The notes: a model not told the origin generated them from the sequence alone. A stretch of 64,000 nt of DNA from Pseudarthrobacter phenanthrenivorans (GCF_000813845.1 NZ_JWTB01000022.1:1-64000); one strand, 5' to 3'; counted from the stretch's first letter, positions 52,144 through 61,091 are shown. Program-made: numbers and translations.

Positions 52144-53754
52144 GTTCACGGCTTTTTCGGCCCCGATCCCCGTCAGTGACCGGACTTCCATCTCGGCCTG
52201 CTTGGCTGTGTCCTCCCGCTTCCGGTCCAGGGTGGTGCCCAGCCAGCCCAGGAAGAAGGCCAGCGGGATGGACACGATGCCCGGGTTGCTGAGCGGGAAG
52301 AGGGCGAAGTTGGCCCCCGGGATCATCGAGGTCTTGGCCCCCGAGACCACCGGGGAGAACACGATGAGCAGGATGGCCGCGGCCAAGCCGCCGTACATGC
52401 TCCATACCGCGCCCTGGGTGGTGAACTTCCGCCAGAACAGCGAGTAGATGATGGTGGGCAGGTTGGCGGAGGCAGCGACGGCGAAAGCCAGTGCCACCAG
52501 GAACGCGACATTCTGGCCGTTGGCGAAGATGCCGCCCAGAATGGCCAGGATGCCGATGACCACCACGGTGCGGCGTGCCACCCGGACCTCGGTGGCGGCG
52601 TCCGCCTTGCCCTTGGCGATGACGTTGGCGTAAATGTCATGCGCAAAGGAGGCGGCGGCCGTGATGGTCAGGCCTGCCACCACGGCGAGGATGGTGGCGA
52701 ACGCCACGGCCGAGATGAAGCCCAGCAGCAGCGGTCCGCCAAGGTGGAATGCGAGCAACGGGGCGGCAGCGTTGACACCGCCGGGTGCCGATTTGATGGT
52801 GTCCGCTCCCACCAGGGCGGCAGCGCCGTAGCCCAGCACCAGGGTGAAGAGGTAGAACAGCCCGATCAGCCAGATGGACCAGACCACCGACTTGCGTGCT
52901 TCCTTGGCGGTGGGCACCGTGTAGAAGCGCATCAGCACGTGCGGCAGGGCTGCGGTGCCCAGGACCAGGGCAAGGCCCAGGGACATGAAGTCCAGCTTGG
53001 AGGTCTCGGTCTTGCCGTACTGCAGGCCGGGGTTGAGGACGGCCGGGTTGTTGGCGGTCTCCACGGCGCCGCCCAGCAGTGCCGAGAGGTTGAAGCCGTA
53101 AATGGCCAGCACCCAAAGGGTCATGACCGCGGCGCCGGCGATCAGCAGCATGGCCTTGATGATCTGGACCCAGGTGGTGCCCTTCATGCCGCCGATGAGG
53201 ACATACATGATCATCAGGGCGCCGACGACGATGATCACCAACGCCTGGCCGCCCCAGTCGCTGATGCCCAGCAGGAGGGAGATCAGGCTGCCTGCGCCGG
53301 CCATTTGGGCCAGCAGGTAGAAGAAGCAGACGGCGAGGGTGGAAATGGCGGCGGCGATCCGGACGGGGCGCTGCCTCAGCCGGAAGGAGAGCACGTCCGC
53401 CATGGTGAACTTGCCGGTGTTGCGCAGCAGTTCGGCCACGAGCAGCAGTGCCACCAGCCAGGCCACCAGGAAGCCGATCGAGTACATGAACCCGTCGTAG
53501 CCGTTGATGGCAATGGCGCCGGTAATGCCCAGGAAGGAGGCCGCGGACAGGTAGTCGCCGGCGATGGCGGTGCCGTTCTGCGAGCCGGTGAAGGAGCGGC
53601 CTGCTGCATAGTAGTCGGCGGCGGTCTTGTTGTTGCGGCTGGCGCGGAACACGATCACCATGGTCACGGCCACGAACAGGCCGAAGATGCCCATGTTGAG
53701 CAGGGTGGTGTCCTTGAGCGCGGCGACGTCCACCGCAGCAGGAATTGAGATCAT
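52138..53754 (-). CDS. actP: Cation/acetate symporter (SSS family)
   Basis: 538-aa sodium/solute symporter with about 13 membrane segments. Family blocks are DYYAAGRSFTGSQNGTAIAGD, YLSAASFLGITGAIAINGYDG, RLRQRPVRIAAAISTLAVCF and ALPHVLMRFYTVPTAKEARKS, as in ActP/MctC. GGAG lies 7 nt before the ATG, which overlaps the DUF485 stop by 4 nt. E. coli has the same DUF485 (yjcH)-actP order. Acetate is the likely substrate, with other short monocarboxylates possible. The stop codon lies in a four-copy tandem repeat. Confidence 0.92.
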   Translation of the reverse strand: MISIPAAVDVAALKDTTLLNMGIFGLFVAVTMVIVFRASRNNKTAADYYAAGRSFTGSQNGTAIAGDYLSAASFLGITGAIAINGYDGFMYSIGFLVAWLVALLLVAELLRNTGKFTMADVLSFRLRQRPVRIAAAISTLAVCFFYLLAQMAGAGSLISLLLGISDWGGQALVIIVVGALMIMYVLIGGMKGTTWVQIIKAMLLIAGAAVMTLWVLAIYGFNLSALLGGAVETANNPAVLNPGLQYGKTETSKLDFMSLGLALVLGTAALPHVLMRFYTVPTAKEARKSVVWSIWLIGLFYLFTLVLGYGAAALVGADTIKSAPGGVNAAAPLLAFHLGGPLLLGFISAVAFATILAVVAGLTITAAASFAHDIYANVIAKGKADAATEVRVARRTVVVIGILAILGGIFANGQNVAFLVALAFAVAASANLPTIIYSLFWRKFTTQGAVWSMYGGLAAAILLIVFSPVVSGAKTSMIPGANFALFPLSNPGIVSIPLAFFLGWLGTTLDRKREDTAKQAEMEVRSLTGIGAEKAVNH

Positions 53755-54131
53755 TTGTTGGCTCCGCCCACTCGGTTTCCGTGCTTATCGAATTCGTGCC
53801 CCTCGATCTCCTGCCGGATCTCCGAGGCGATGGGGTCCAGTTTCCGGTTGGAGTAGTGGACGTACCAGCCGGTGATGGCGAAGGTCGAAACGAACTGGAG
53901 CAGGCCCAGGATCAGGCCGATGTTGATGTTGCCCCAGACCTTGGTGGACATGAATCCCACTGCATAGTCGGCGAGCAGCACGTAGGCGAAGTACCACAGC
54001 AGGAAGGCCACTGCCATGGGGAAAACAAAGCTGCGGTGCCGCCTGCGCAATTCCTGGAACTGCCCGGTCGACTGGACTTGTTCGAAGTCCACGGACGCCG
54101 CTGCGTCCGGAGTATGGGCATCATTACCCAT
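53751..54131 (-). CDS. DUF485 membrane protein (YjcH type)
   Basis: 126-aa partner of the acetate symporter with two membrane helices (FPMAVAFLLWYFAYVLLADYA and IGLILGLLQFVSTFAITGWYV) and the typical ending HYSNRKLDPIASEIRQEIEG. GGAGG precedes the ATG at 54131. It is the first gene of the operon with actP and diverges from the LytS gene. Confidence 0.92.
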   Translation of the reverse strand: MGNDAHTPDAAASVDFEQVQSTGQFQELRRRHRSFVFPMAVAFLLWYFAYVLLADYAVGFMSTKVWGNINIGLILGLLQFVSTFAITGWYVHYSNRKLDPIASEIRQEIEGHEFDKHGNRVGGANK

Positions 54132-54192
54132 CGTTCCTCCTCATTGAGTTGCCGGTACACACCGGGCGGCAGGCCCGGGTGGACACCGCAGA

Positions 54193-54208
54193 TGTGACAC
54201 CAATCACT
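54193..54208. promoter_or_regulatory. CRP/GlxR-like site, one mismatch
   Basis: TGTGA-CACCAA-TCACT departs from TGTGA-N6-TCACA only at the last base. It lies between the divergent DUF485-actP operon and the LytS gene, 62 nt upstream of the former. Confidence 0.5.
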
Positions 54209-54295
54209 CTGCCGCCCACCGGCCTGTCCCTTCCAGAACTTCGCCGCCCACGGTCGCTCAACGGTTGCGATGCTGCGGCAAACGGCACCCCCCGC

Positions 54296-54301
54296 TACGC
54301 T
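54296..54301 (+). promoter_or_regulatory. -10 element of the LytS-type gene
   Basis: TACGCT ends 7 nt before the ATG at 54309; no ribosome site is present. Leaderless expression is predicted. Confidence 0.5.
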
Positions 54302-54308
54302 GGGCACC

Positions 54309-55490
54309 ATGCCGGACTCCCCCCTCCTCACCGCCGCGGCCGTGGCAGTGATCGCCATGGCGATTGCCGTCGTCGTCGGCGTGGGCCTGAAGGTGCTGCG
54401 ATCCTTCCGGGAGCTGGGCACCGACGCCGAACGCGCCACCTACCACACCCTGCATGCCGCGTCCCAGGCCGGGCAGCACCTGCGGCGCGGCCTGAACCCT
54501 GCCGGCGCAGCGAAAGCCAGCCGCCAGCTGCGCACCCTGCTGGCCTGCGAGGCCCTGGCCATCATGGACACCTCAGGCGTCCTGGCCTGGGACGGGGGTG
54601 CCGAGGACATCAGGCCGCGCCTCATGGACCTCGCCGCGGACGTGCTGGGCTCGGGCCGGACCGCCGTCCTGCCCGCAGGGGCGGACGGAACGGGCGGCCG
54701 GCTTGCCGCCGTGATCGCCCCGGTGCGGGCCGGCACCCGCGTGGTGGGTGCCGTGGCCGCCTTCGCCCCGTCCGCCGGGGCCGGCCTGGTCCGGGCCACC
54801 GGCGAGGTTGCCGACTGGGTGGCCGTGCAGGTGGAACTCGCCGAGCTGGATGCCTCCCGGACACTGCTGATGGAAGCTGAGGTCCGGGCGCTGCGGGCCC
54901 AGATCAGTCCGCACTTCATCTACAACTCGCTCAACGCCATCGCGTCTTTCATCAACACCGATCCGCAGCGTGCCAGGGAGCTGGTGGTGGAGTTTGCGGA
55001 TTTTACCCGCTACTCGTTCCGGCGGCACGGCGACTTCACCACCCTCGCGGAGGAGCTGCGCTGCATTGACCGCTACCTGCTGCTGGAGCGGGCCCGGTTC
55101 GGCGAGCGCGTCCAGGTCAGCCTGCGCGTCGCCCCCGAGGTGCTCAGCACCGTCATCCCGTTCCTCAGCCTGCAGCCGTTGGTCGAAAATGCCGTCCGGC
55201 ATGGGCTGGAGGCCAAGGAAGGCCCCGGGCACATCAGCATCACGGCGGAGGACGCCGGTTCCTTCGCCGAGGTCACCATCGAGGACGACGGCGTGGGGAT
55301 GGATCCGGAGCACCTCCGGTCGGTGCTGGCCGGCCACACGGACGGGGACCACGTGGGGCTGCGGAACGTCGATGCCCGGCTCCGCCAGGTGTACGGCAAC
55401 GACCATGGGCTGGTGGTGGAAACGGCGCCGGGTGAGGGCACCCTGATCACCATGCGGGTGCCGAAGTCACAGCCCGGCCACGACGCGTGA
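54309..55490 (+). CDS. LytS/YehU-type sensor histidine kinase
   Basis: 393-aa kinase. One N-terminal membrane helix (about residues 5-27) is followed by a region of about 170 residues resembling a GAF-type sensor, the His_kinase domain with LRAQISPHFIYNSLNAIASFI (phosphoacceptor His), and an ATPase domain with VENAVRHGLE and HVGLRNVDARL. It lacks the multi-helix 5TM domain of LytS/BtsS. The ATG at 54309 fits the -10 spacing. It pairs with the LytTR regulator 33 nt downstream and lies between two symporter genes. Confidence 0.9.
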   Translation: MPDSPLLTAAAVAVIAMAIAVVVGVGLKVLRSFRELGTDAERATYHTLHAASQAGQHLRRGLNPAGAAKASRQLRTLLACEALAIMDTSGVLAWDGGAEDIRPRLMDLAADVLGSGRTAVLPAGADGTGGRLAAVIAPVRAGTRVVGAVAAFAPSAGAGLVRATGEVADWVAVQVELAELDASRTLLMEAEVRALRAQISPHFIYNSLNAIASFINTDPQRARELVVEFADFTRYSFRRHGDFTTLAEELRCIDRYLLLERARFGERVQVSLRVAPEVLSTVIPFLSLQPLVENAVRHGLEAKEGPGHISITAEDAGSFAEVTIEDDGVGMDPEHLRSVLAGHTDGDHVGLRNVDARLRQVYGNDHGLVVETAPGEGTLITMRVPKSQPGHDA

Positions 55491-55511
55491 GGCAGGACCT
55501 GCAGCTGGAAG

Positions 55512-55517
55512 TACCCT
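55512..55517 (+). promoter_or_regulatory. Possible -10 element of the LytTR gene
   Basis: TACCCT ends 6 nt before the ATG at 55524. The intervening AGGAGC is too close to the start to be a normal ribosome site, so a second, leaderless promoter within the operon is possible. Confidence 0.35.
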
Positions 55518-55523
55518 AGGAGC

Positions 55524-56240
55524 ATGATTAACGTCCTCGTCGTTGATGATGAGCTGCCCGCCGTGGAGGAACTTGCTTTCCTGCTGGGCAGGGACGACCG
55601 CATCGGCAAGGTGCTGCGGGCGACGTCCGGCGCTGAAGCCCTCACGGCCCTGTCCGCGGGCAGCATCGATGCCGTATTCCTGGATATCCATATGCCCGCC
55701 GTCTCCGGGCTGGACATCGCCGCCGCCATTGCCCGCAGCAGCAGCCCGCCGGCCGTCGTCTTTGTCACCGCCGACGAGGACCATGCCCTGGCGGCCTTCG
55801 AACTCGCGGCCGTGGACTACCTGCTCAAACCCGTGCGCGCCGAGCGGCTGGCCCGTTCCGTGGGGCGGATCAGTGAACTGCGCGACGGCGGGACGGCACC
55901 GGAAATGATCACCGTCGACCAGGGCGGGACCACCAGGATGATCCGCCGCGACGATGTCACCTATGTCCAGGCCCAGGGCGACTACGCCCGGCTGCACACC
56001 GCCGACGCCAGCTACCTCATCCGGGTGCCGCTGGCCGACCTTGAGCAGCAGTGGGCGGACGCCGGCTTCATCCGCACCCACCGGTCCTACCTGGTGGCAC
56101 TGAAGCATGTGTCCTCGATGAAGCTGGCCGCGGACGGGCCCCGCGTGACGGTGGCCGGCGCCGGCCTGCCCATCAGCCGCCGGCACCTGCCGATCGTGCG
56201 GGAGAAGCTGGAGGCCACCCGCATCAGGCCGCACGCATGA
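55524..56240 (+). CDS. LytTR-family response regulator
   Basis: 238-aa regulator. The receiver domain (residues 1-115) has DDELPAVEELAFLLG, the phosphoacceptor aspartate in AVFLDIHMPAVSG, and the lysine in DYLLKPV. The LytTR DNA-binding domain follows (YVQAQGDYARLHTADASYLI, FIRTHRSYLVALKHV). It is the partner of the upstream LytS-type kinase. The stop overlaps the next gene's ATG (ATGA). The target is expected to be one or both flanking symporter operons. Confidence 0.93.
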   Translation: MINVLVVDDELPAVEELAFLLGRDDRIGKVLRATSGAEALTALSAGSIDAVFLDIHMPAVSGLDIAAAIARSSSPPAVVFVTADEDHALAAFELAAVDYLLKPVRAERLARSVGRISELRDGGTAPEMITVDQGGTTRMIRRDDVTYVQAQGDYARLHTADASYLIRVPLADLEQQWADAGFIRTHRSYLVALKHVSSMKLAADGPRVTVAGAGLPISRRHLPIVREKLEATRIRPHA

Positions 56241-56608
56241 CCCGCGTCCGGGTCACGGCCCCGCACGCGGCCGCCCGTCCTGCGGTGCGCGCCGGGCAGC
56301 GCAGCGGCGAATCGCGGGAAGCCGCGCAGGACTCCGAGGTGGGACAGGTGTTCGTCCGGTCCCTGATCAGGTCGCAGCTGCGGCTGGCCCTTGTGGTGGC
56401 CGGCGGCTTCCTGCTGATCCTGGCCGCGTTCCCCCTGGTCCTGCTGGCAGTGCCCGGCCTGGCCGATGCCCCCGTTGCCGGGATTCCGTTCGGCTGGCTC
56501 CTGCTGGGCGCGGGAATCTACCCGGTCATCGGCCTGAGCGCCTGGCTGTATGTGCGGACCGCCGCCCGCAACGAGGCGCGCTACCGCGACCTCGCCGGCG
56601 AGCAATGA
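56237..56608 (+). CDS. Small two-TM membrane protein, symporter partner
   Basis: 123-aa protein: a basic, disordered first 45 residues, then SQLRLALVVAGGFLLILAAFPLV and IPFGWLLLGAGIYPVIGLSAW membrane helices and a charged end YVRTAARNEARYRDLAGEQ. The layout and position before a symporter resemble DUF485-type partners, but it is not a clear DUF485 match. It overlaps the regulator gene by 4 nt and precedes the second symporter by 7 nt. Confidence 0.78.
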   Translation: MTRVRVTAPHAAARPAVRAGQRSGESREAAQDSEVGQVFVRSLIRSQLRLALVVAGGFLLILAAFPLVLLAVPGLADAPVAGIPFGWLLLGAGIYPVIGLSAWLYVRTAARNEARYRDLAGEQ

Positions 56609-56615
56609 GGCCCGC

Positions 56616-58097
56616 ATGAACGCCGGGGCCGCCATCGCAGCCGTGGCGGTCGTGTCCCTCGCCACGGCCATTATCGGCTTTTACGGGCTGCGGATTTCCC
56701 GCACCACAGGTGACTTCTACGTTGCCTCCCGCACCGTCCGGCCCTGGTGGAATGCCTCGGCGATCGGCGGCGAGTACTTGTCCGCGGCCAGCTTCCTGGG
56801 GGTGGCCGGGCTCATCCTGCTCTCGGGGACGGATGCGGTCTGGTTCCCGGTGGGGTACACCGCCGGCTACCTGATGCTGCTGCTCTTCGTCGCGGCCCCG
56901 CTGCGCCGTTCCGGGGCCTACACCATTCCGGACTTCACCGAGTCCCGGCTGGCATCCCGGGCCGTCCGGCGGGTGACCAGCCTCGTGGTGGTGATGGTCG
57001 GCTGGCTGTACATCGTGCCTCAGCTGCACGGTGCTGCCCTGACCATCCAGATCGCCACCGGCCTGCCGTCCTGGGTGGGTTCGGTGGCCGTCGTCGTGGT
57101 GGTCTGCCTGACGGTGGTGGCCGGCGGCATGCGGTCCATCACGTTCGTCCAGGCCTTCCAGTACTGGCTGAAGCTGACCGCCCTCGCCGTGCCCATCCTG
57201 TTCATCATCTTCGTGCTGGCCGGACAGGGCACCGGACCGCAGTCCGCTCCGGCAGTCAACCCCACGGGACTGGCACCGGCGGGGCCCTACCAGAACGTTT
57301 CCCTGCTGGTGGCGCTGCTGTTCGGCACCCTGGGCCTGCCGCACGTGCTGGTACGCTTCTACACCAACCCGGACGGGCACTCCGCCCGCCGCACCACGCT
57401 GATCGTCCTGGGCCTGTTGTCCGTGTTCTACCTCTTCCCCACCGCCTACGGGCTGGTGGCCCGCACGTACGCGCCGGACCTGGCCCGCTCTGGACAGCCG
57501 GACGCCATGGTCCTGCGGTTGCCCGGCGAGCTCGTGGGTGGCATGGCGGGGGACCTGCTCTCGGCCCTGGTGGTGGCCGGGGCGTTCGCCGCGTTCCTCT
57601 CCACCACCTCCGGCCTGGTGGTGTCCCTGGCCGGTGTGATCAGCCAGGATGTGCTGGGCGGCAGCGTCCGCGGCTTCCGGCTGGCCGCCGTCGTCTCCGC
57701 GCTTGTCCCCCTTGGGTTTGCCTTCATGACCGGTTCCTCTGCCTTGGCCGGCAGCGTAGGCCTGGTGTTCGCGTTCACCGCCTCCACGGTGTGCCCGGTC
57801 CTGCTGCTGGGCATCTGGTGGCGCGGCCTGACAGACACGGGAGCCATCGCCGGGATGGTGACCGGCGGCCTGCTCTGCGGCGGGGCGATGATCGCCGGCG
57901 CCGTGTCCGGTCCGGGAACAGTGCCGGCGTGGCTGGCGCAGCCGGCGGCCTGGAGCGTGCCTGCCGCCTTCGCCGTCATGGTGATCGTGTCCAGGGCCAC
58001 CGCCCACCGCATTCCCGCCACCATGCCGCGGATCATGACCAGGCTGCATACCCCGGAACGGCCGCTGGCGACGGAGCGGTGGTCGGGAGGACAATAG
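56616..58097 (+). CDS. Second cation/monocarboxylate symporter (SSS family)
   Basis: 493-aa SSS transporter related to but distinct from the first: GDFYVASRTVRPWWNASAIGG, EYLSAASFLGVAGLILLSG, YTIPDFTESRLASRAVRR and GLPHVLVRFYTNPDGHSARR. It has about 13 membrane segments. It is cotranscribed with the LytS/LytTR pair, so it is the most likely regulatory target; acetate, pyruvate or a similar acid is the probable substrate. The ATG at 56616 lies 7 nt after the preceding stop. Confidence 0.9.
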   Translation: MNAGAAIAAVAVVSLATAIIGFYGLRISRTTGDFYVASRTVRPWWNASAIGGEYLSAASFLGVAGLILLSGTDAVWFPVGYTAGYLMLLLFVAAPLRRSGAYTIPDFTESRLASRAVRRVTSLVVVMVGWLYIVPQLHGAALTIQIATGLPSWVGSVAVVVVVCLTVVAGGMRSITFVQAFQYWLKLTALAVPILFIIFVLAGQGTGPQSAPAVNPTGLAPAGPYQNVSLLVALLFGTLGLPHVLVRFYTNPDGHSARRTTLIVLGLLSVFYLFPTAYGLVARTYAPDLARSGQPDAMVLRLPGELVGGMAGDLLSALVVAGAFAAFLSTTSGLVVSLAGVISQDVLGGSVRGFRLAAVVSALVPLGFAFMTGSSALAGSVGLVFAFTASTVCPVLLLGIWWRGLTDTGAIAGMVTGGLLCGGAMIAGAVSGPGTVPAWLAQPAAWSVPAAFAVMVIVSRATAHRIPATMPRIMTRLHTPERPLATERWSGGQ

Positions 58098-58101
58098 CGC
58101 C

Positions 58102-58791
58102 ATGTCCAGCGAGGAGGGCGCGCAGTCCCGGCAGCCAGGCGGGGTCCCGGCCTCCGTGCGTGCCCAGCTGCTCGCCACGGAACACTGGGGCCTGCTGGCA
58201 TCGCGCAGCACGGCCCAAGGCGAGGTGCTGACGCGGATCAGCATGTTCCTGACCTTCACGTCGGCAAGCGTGGTCAGCATGGCGCTGGTGGGCCAGGCCA
58301 CCGGGTTTTCCGCGGCCTTCGTGCTGCTCGCCGTGGTGGTCCTGTTCATCGACACGGCGATCGGGCTCCTGACCCAGCTGCGGGTGATGAACGTGGCGCA
58401 CGAGGACCTCATGTACGTCACCGCCATGAACCGGCTGCGGGCGGCCTACGTTGACCTAGACCCGGGCGTGGCGCCGTACCTGATGGCGGCGCACCATGAC
58501 GATGAGGCAGGTTCGAAGCGGACCTATTACTTTTTCGGGAACCGCGGCAGCTTCAGCCATGTGGCGGGCAGCAGCATGATCTTCATGACGACGGCGAACG
58601 CTGCCTTGATTGCCATTCTGGCCGGGCTGCTGGTGACGCTGGCGGGGGCGGGCACGGCGGCCGCGCTCGTGGCGGGCGCGGTGTGCGGAGCCGCATTCCT
58701 GGTGGTCTCGGCCGTCCGCGGCTACCGCGGCTACCGCGGGGTGTGGCGCGGCTTCACGCCGCTTTCCCCGACTCCTCCTGCCGGGGAATAG
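58102..58791 (+). CDS. Membrane protein of unknown function
   Basis: 229-aa protein with two pairs of membrane helices: FTSASVVSMALVGQATGFSA with FVLLAVVVLFIDTAIGLL, and IFMTTANAALIAILAGLLV with ALVAGAVCGAAFLVVSAV. A soluble loop between them has LRVMNVAHEDLMYVTAMNRL and AAHHDDEAGSKRTYYFFG. It starts 4 nt after the symporter stop with GGAGGACA upstream, so it ends the LytS-LytTR-symporter operon. Not recognised. Confidence 0.78.
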   Translation: MSSEEGAQSRQPGGVPASVRAQLLATEHWGLLASRSTAQGEVLTRISMFLTFTSASVVSMALVGQATGFSAAFVLLAVVVLFIDTAIGLLTQLRVMNVAHEDLMYVTAMNRLRAAYVDLDPGVAPYLMAAHHDDEAGSKRTYYFFGNRGSFSHVAGSSMIFMTTANAALIAILAGLLVTLAGAGTAAALVAGAVCGAAFLVVSAVRGYRGYRGVWRGFTPLSPTPPAGE

Positions 58792-58805
58792 CGGGACCCG
58801 GCCTG

Positions 58806-59390
58806 CTAGTCGATGGCCGCCATCAGCTCGACGACGCGGTCCAGGAAGGCATCGACCTGCGATTCCTCGTAGCCGTCGGCGCCCACCGCGGGGCGGAAGA
58901 CGGCACGGCGCACGCTGTCAACGCTGAGCGGTTTGTCCTGTTCAAGGTAGGCGACGAGTTCGCGGCACAGCCGGTCGACGTCGTCGGTGTTGTAGCTGCG
59001 GGCCTTCTTCCTGCTGGGCCGCCGGAAGCGGTCGCCGTCGGGCCGGTGCAGCCGGCCGCGGAGGATGCCGGAGAGGTTTCCGATTTCGCGGAGCCAGGCT
59101 TCCTCCCCGTGGGCCGCGATCAGTTCATCGCGCTCCCGGCGGGCGAAGGCGTCTTCGAGCCGGTCCAGGGCCGCATCCACGACGGCGGCGGAGTAGCCGC
59201 CCTTGACGGGATCGAAGGACACCGCCCGCACGTCGGCGCTGTTCACGGGGTTCGTGGCGGAGCCAGGCGTTTCCAGGGAGATCCGCGCGCGCTGCAGGAA
59301 CTGGTCCACCTGCTTGGCGTTGTACCCGTACTCGCCGCGCTGCACGCGCTCAAAGGACGCAGGGATCTGCCGATGAATGTCCAATGCCAC
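58806..59390 (-). CDS. DivIVA-domain protein
   Basis: 194-aa protein with repeated DivIVA-type segments: RVQRGEYGYNAKQVDQFLQRAR, VKGGYSAAVVDAALDRLEDAF, RSYNTDDVDRLCRELVAYLE and DGYEESQVDAFLDRVVELM. Each has the membrane-proximal YxxxxVDxFL pattern. It lacks the long coiled coil of Wag31, so it is a separate small paralogue and may mark cell poles or septa. It starts with GTG at 59390 behind AAGGAA. It lies downstream of cdsA on the same strand. Confidence 0.85.
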   Translation of the reverse strand: MALDIHRQIPASFERVQRGEYGYNAKQVDQFLQRARISLETPGSATNPVNSADVRAVSFDPVKGGYSAAVVDAALDRLEDAFARRERDELIAAHGEEAWLREIGNLSGILRGRLHRPDGDRFRRPSRKKARSYNTDDVDRLCRELVAYLEQDKPLSVDSVRRAVFRPAVGADGYEESQVDAFLDRVVELMAAID

Positions 59391-59510
59391 TTCGATTCCT
59401 TCAGTGCTCTTCAGCCGTAGTGCTTCCGCACCAGTTTAGGGTGCCGCAGCCAGGGTGGGCGCCCGGGTCGTGTTTGTGTCAGCCGCCCGTGCGTGCCGCC
59501 GTGGAGGCGA

Positions 59511-60431
59511 TTAGGCGCCAGCCACCATGCCGTACATGATGAACGCCACCGGTGAGGCGAAGACGATCGAATCCAGCCGGTCCATTACTCCCCCGTGGCC
59601 GGGCAGGATGCTGCTCATGTCCTTGACGCCGAGTTCGCGCTTGACCATGGACTCGGCAAGGTCCCCGGCGGTGGCCGCAGCGACGGTCCCGACGGCCAGC
59701 ACCACGCCGACCCACCAGGGCTTGTCCAGCACGAAGAGTGCCGCCAGGACGCCGATCAGGGTGGCCCCGGCCACCGATCCCGCGAAGCCCTCCCAGGACT
59801 TCTTGGGGCTGATCTTCGGTGCCATGGGGTGCTTTCCGAGGGACGCGCCCACCAGGTAGCCGAACGTATCGTTGGAGACCACCAGCAGCAGCATGACCGC
59901 GATCTCCCAGGCTCCGATGGGCGCAACACCCCCGGGCCACAGGCCCAGCGGAGTGGTGCCGGCGGCATGCAGCGGCAGGGCCGCGAAGCTAATGAAGAAC
60001 GGCACCCAGCCCAGGGTGAAGACTCCGGCGAAGATGCTGTTGGCCGATCCGGCGGCGCTTTCGATCGAGCGCCACAGCAGGACCGCGACGGCGCTGAGCA
60101 GGAGGGCAAACAGCTGGCTCTCAATGCCGCCGAAGTAGGCGGCAAAGGGCATGGCCAGCGTGCCCGTCATCACCGGCACGATGGGCATCCTGGTGCCGTT
60201 GGCTTCCAGCGCGCGGTAGATCTCCCAGACGCCGAACACCGCAAAGGCGGTGACGATGGCGACGAAGGCCAGCGGCAGGAACAGCAGCCCGCCCAGGACA
60301 CCGAGCAGCATGGCCAGGCCCACCACGACGGCGGCGGGCAGGTTCCTGCCGGCCTTTGGTGTCGGATTGCTCCTGGGCTGCTTCCCCCGCGCGCCGGCCC
60401 GTGAAGCCGGGGCCTGATCTGCCTGGCCCAT
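59511..60431 (-). CDS. cdsA: Phosphatidate cytidylyltransferase
   Basis: Makes CDP-diacylglycerol for phospholipid synthesis. The 306-aa protein has an unstructured basic N-terminus, about eight membrane helices, and the family signature reading SMVKRELGVKDMSSILPGHG then GVMDRLDS near the C-terminus. Also visible is SNDTFGYLVGASLGKHPMAP. The ATG overlaps the frr stop by one base (TGATG). Gene order frr-cdsA is standard. Confidence 0.95.
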   Translation of the reverse strand: MGQADQAPASRAGARGKQPRSNPTPKAGRNLPAAVVVGLAMLLGVLGGLLFLPLAFVAIVTAFAVFGVWEIYRALEANGTRMPIVPVMTGTLAMPFAAYFGGIESQLFALLLSAVAVLLWRSIESAAGSANSIFAGVFTLGWVPFFISFAALPLHAAGTTPLGLWPGGVAPIGAWEIAVMLLLVVSNDTFGYLVGASLGKHPMAPKISPKKSWEGFAGSVAGATLIGVLAALFVLDKPWWVGVVLAVGTVAAATAGDLAESMVKRELGVKDMSSILPGHGGVMDRLDSIVFASPVAFIMYGMVAGA

Positions 60432-60988
60432 CAGACTTCGAGCAGCTCTGCTTCCTTGCGCTTGAGCAGCTCATCAATGCCGTCAACGTGGGCCTTGGTC
60501 AGGCTGTCCAGTTCCTTCTCGGCGCGGTTGCCTTCGTCTTCGCCGGCTTCGCCGTCCTTGACCAGTCGGTCAAGGGTTTCCTTGGCCTTCCGGCGGATGT
60601 TGCGGATGGAGATCTTGGCGTCCTCGCCCTTGGTCTTAACGATCTTGACGTATTCCTTGCGGCGTTCCTTGGTCAGTTCAGGAATGGTGATCCTGATGAC
60701 GTTGCCGTCGTTGGACGGGTTCGCGCCGACTTCGGAGTCACTCAGGGCACGTTCGATGTCGCGCATCGCCGACTTGTCGAAGGGGGTGATCAGGATGGTC
60801 CGGGCGTCCGGGATGGCGAAGGATGCCAGCTGCTGCAGGGGCGTGGGCGAGCCGTAGTAGTCCACCAGGACCTTGTTGTACAGGCCCGGGTTGGCGCGGC
60901 CGGTGCGGACGGAGGCGAAGTCTTCCTTGGCTACCTCGACGGCCTTGTCCATCTTTTCTTCGGCTTCGAGCAAGGTTTCTTCGATCAC
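60431..60988 (-). CDS. frr: Ribosome recycling factor
   Basis: Splits post-termination ribosomes with EF-G. The 185-aa length is canonical. Blocks: [89 protein letters not shown]. It starts with GTG at 60988, with AGGAG 5 nt upstream. It lies 129 nt downstream of pyrH, with a hairpin in the gap. Confidence 0.98.
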   Translation of the reverse strand: MIEETLLEAEEKMDKAVEVAKEDFASVRTGRANPGLYNKVLVDYYGSPTPLQQLASFAIPDARTILITPFDKSAMRDIERALSDSEVGANPSNDGNVIRITIPELTKERRKEYVKIVKTKGEDAKISIRNIRRKAKETLDRLVKDGEAGEDEGNRAEKELDSLTKAHVDGIDELLKRKEAELLEV

Positions 60989-61059
60989 GGCTTCTCCTGA
61001 CGGTTCTGGTGCGGTCCGGCGCGCCGGGCCCGTGCACTCACGTGGTTCTTTGTTGCTGT

Positions 61060-61091
61060 TTCCGTCCCCGCCGGAAAGGGCGGGGACGGAA
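61060..61091 (-). terminator. Hairpin between pyrH and frr
   Basis: A perfect 13-bp stem (61060-61072 with 61079-61091) with a 6-nt loop follows the pyrH stop by 26 nt. No U-tract follows on the minus strand, so partial termination or processing is more likely than full termination. Confidence 0.6.
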
